The position numbers and the translations under genes were made by a program. A stretch of 38,686 nt of DNA from Oscillospiraceae bacterium. Lineage in GTDB: Bacteria; Bacillota; Clostridia; Oscillospirales; CAG-272. Below, in pieces: positions 37,051 to 38,686 of the stretch. Numbering within the stretch: the stretch's first letter is position 1; every line of letters starts with the position of its first letter. The notes beneath the pieces are model-generated. The model worked only from the letters and a program-made list of their open reading frames with translations, searched no databases and was not told where the DNA came from. The stretch lies in contig SVUC01000006.1 of NCBI GenBank assembly GCA_015063455.1, forward strand, positions 1-38,686. The letters run 5' to 3'.

Positions 37051-38067
37051 TTACAGTAATCTCTGACGTGAGATGTTTATCGCACCTTCTGGGATAGCTG
37101 AGAGGTTTTCAAGGCACTTGCCTGTACCGATCGCAACACACGATACCGCTTTGTCTGCAATACGTGTCTTGATACCCGTTGTGTAAGCGATGAGACGGTC
37201 AAGACCGTGCAGCAGGCTTCCGCCTCCTGTCATGACGATACCGTTTGCGAGAATATCACCGATCAGCTCGGGCGGTGTACGTTCAACTACAGAGCATACC
37301 GCCTCAATTACCGATGTGATCGGCTCTTCAAGTGCGTCGGGAATCTCGTCTGATGTGATACGTACTACTCTCGGCAGTCCCTGAATCAGACATCTTCCTT
37401 TAACCTCGATCGAACGAGGCTCTTCTCGCGGCCACGCAGATCCGATCTTTATCTTGATCTCCTCCGCGGTTCTCTCGCCGATGAGGACGTTGTGCTTACG
37501 TCTGACATAACGTATTATTGCTTCATCAAATTTGTCACCCGCAACCTTGATAGATTCGGAGACAACAACTCCGCCGAGGGAGAGAACTGCGATGTCTGTG
37601 GTGCCTCCTCCTATATCGACGATCATTCGTCCCACCGGGGCTGATATATCAATTCCTGCACCGATCGCGGCTGCAACAGGTTCTTCGATAAGATATGTAC
37701 GTCTTGCTCCTGCCTGAGTAGCGGCATCAACAACTGCTCTCTCTTCCACTTCAGTGATTCCCGAGGGAACGCAGATGATAACACGGGGCTTGAATATAAC
37801 CGTTCCGCAAGCTTTTTTTATAAAGTGTGCGATCATTCGGAGCGTGATCTCGTATTGGCTGATAACTCCGTCTCTGAGTGGGCGGATCGCCGTGATGTTT
37901 CCGGGAGTTCTTCCAAGCATAAGCTGAGCTTCACGGCCGAACTTCAGGATCTTATCTGTATTTTTATCGATCGCAACAACGGAAGGCTCTTTGATCACGA
38001 TGCCTTTTCCCTTGACATACACGAGAACCGTAGCGGTTCCGAGGTCAATTCCGATGTCTTTGCTCAT
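37051..38067 (-). CDS. mreB: MreB/Mbl rod shape-determining protein
   Basis: 'DIGIDLGTATVLVYVKGKGIVIKEPSVVAID', 'MIVDIGGGTTDIAVLSLGGVV', 'GIVMTGGGSLLHGLDRLI'. Confidence 0.96.
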   Translation of the reverse strand: MSKDIGIDLGTATVLVYVKGKGIVIKEPSVVAIDKNTDKILKFGREAQLMLGRTPGNITAIRPLRDGVISQYEITLRMIAHFIKKACGTVIFKPRVIICVPSGITEVEERAVVDAATQAGARRTYLIEEPVAAAIGAGIDISAPVGRMIVDIGGGTTDIAVLSLGGVVVSESIKVAGDKFDEAIIRYVRRKHNVLIGERTAEEIKIKIGSAWPREEPRSIEVKGRCLIQGLPRVVRITSDEIPDALEEPITSVIEAVCSVVERTPPELIGDILANGIVMTGGGSLLHGLDRLIAYTTGIKTRIADKAVSCVAIGTGKCLENLSAIPEGAINISRQRLL

Positions 38068-38145
38068 TATTTATTTCCTGACCTTTCATTTGAAAGATTA
38101 TCTGTATTTTATATTATGTAAAATAAAAATAGGTACACATATTAT

Positions 38146-38174
38146 ATTATACAACATAAAACGAGGTTTTGCAA
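38146..38174 (-). promoter_or_regulatory. Putative sigma-A promoter of the mreB/mbl gene
   Basis: Minus strand TTGCAA - 17 nt - TATAAT. Confidence 0.65.
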
Positions 38175-38378
38175 TGTTTTTGTGATAATCTCTTACTTTG
38201 TTCGAGCTTTTTCTGCAATAATAGTGTAATATCAGCGTACAGTTCTTTTGTGTGACAACATAATAACACAATACGGGTTCAAATTTTTTTGTAATCTTCA
38301 CACAATTTTCACTAATCGGTGATATAATATTTTTTAGGTAAAAAATTGATATTAAACATATCTCGGAGGACAAATAAA

Positions 38379-38686
38379 TTGATCGAAGTAAAGAATTTAG
38401 TCAAGCGATACGGCGATGTTACTGCCGTGCGCGGAGTAAGCTTCAATATCGAGAAGGGAATGATCTACGGTTTCCTCGGTCCGAACGGTGCCGGTAAGTC
38501 AACAACGATGAACATTATCACAGGATGTCTTGCCGCAACCGAGGGTGAGGTTACAATAAACGGATGCGATATTTATGAGGATCCGATCGGAGCAAAATCC
38601 GCTGTCGGATATCTTCCCGAGCAGCCGCCGCTTTATATGGATATGACACCGAACGAATATCTCGAGTTTGTCGGAGAAGCAAAAGG
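38379..38686 (+). CDS. ABC transporter ATP-binding protein (partial, runs off the window)
   Basis: TTG start after cggaggac RBS; translates to LIEVKNLVKRYGDVTAVRGVSFNIEKGMIYGFLGPNGAGKSTTMNIITGCLAATEGEVTINGCDIYEDP... with Walker A. Absent from the ORF track. Confidence 0.93.
   Translation, partial: MIEVKNLVKRYGDVTAVRGVSFNIEKGMIYGFLGPNGAGKSTTMNIITGCLAATEGEVTINGCDIYEDPIGAKSAVGYLPEQPPLYMDMTPNEYLEFVGEAK

Overview
This window looks like a chromosomal segment from a Firmicutes/Clostridia-type bacterium. That assignment is an inference from gene content and gene order, not from a database search. It opens with a 5S rRNA gene, followed by three tandem ~107-nt units. Each unit copies the 3' half of the 5S, swaps its apical hairpin for a different one, and ends in its own intrinsic-terminator hairpin. 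Mostly core genes follow. There is a four-tRNA operon (Val, Asp, Phe, Gly) with an unusual structured repeat between Phe and Gly. Other groups are pheA, lplA, tgt; mutL-mutS-ylbF/ymcA-like-miaB; apbE-Gx transporter-NusG_II; two tandem identical tRNA-Leu(GAG) genes; clpX-clpP-tig; thrC; a dipeptidase-yraN-rnhB-rbgA(ylqF) cluster then lepB; a phosphoglycerate-mutase-like gene; rpsT; an ECF sigma/anti-sigma pair; an mreB/mbl gene; and the start of an ABC-transporter ATPase at the right edge, which the ORF track misses. Accessory content consists of a heparinase II/III-like protein, a beta-helix protein with a C-terminal PDZ-like domain, and a sialidase/BNR-like protein. There are also two gene remnants: a duplicated 3' end of the sialidase-like gene and a frameshifted piece beside a 20-bp direct repeat. 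The best candidates for something undescribed are the 5S-derived terminator-tagged array (161-481) and the inter-tRNA repeat that can pair with the 3' end of tRNA-Phe (4336-4464). No CRISPR array, transposase or prophage genes were seen.
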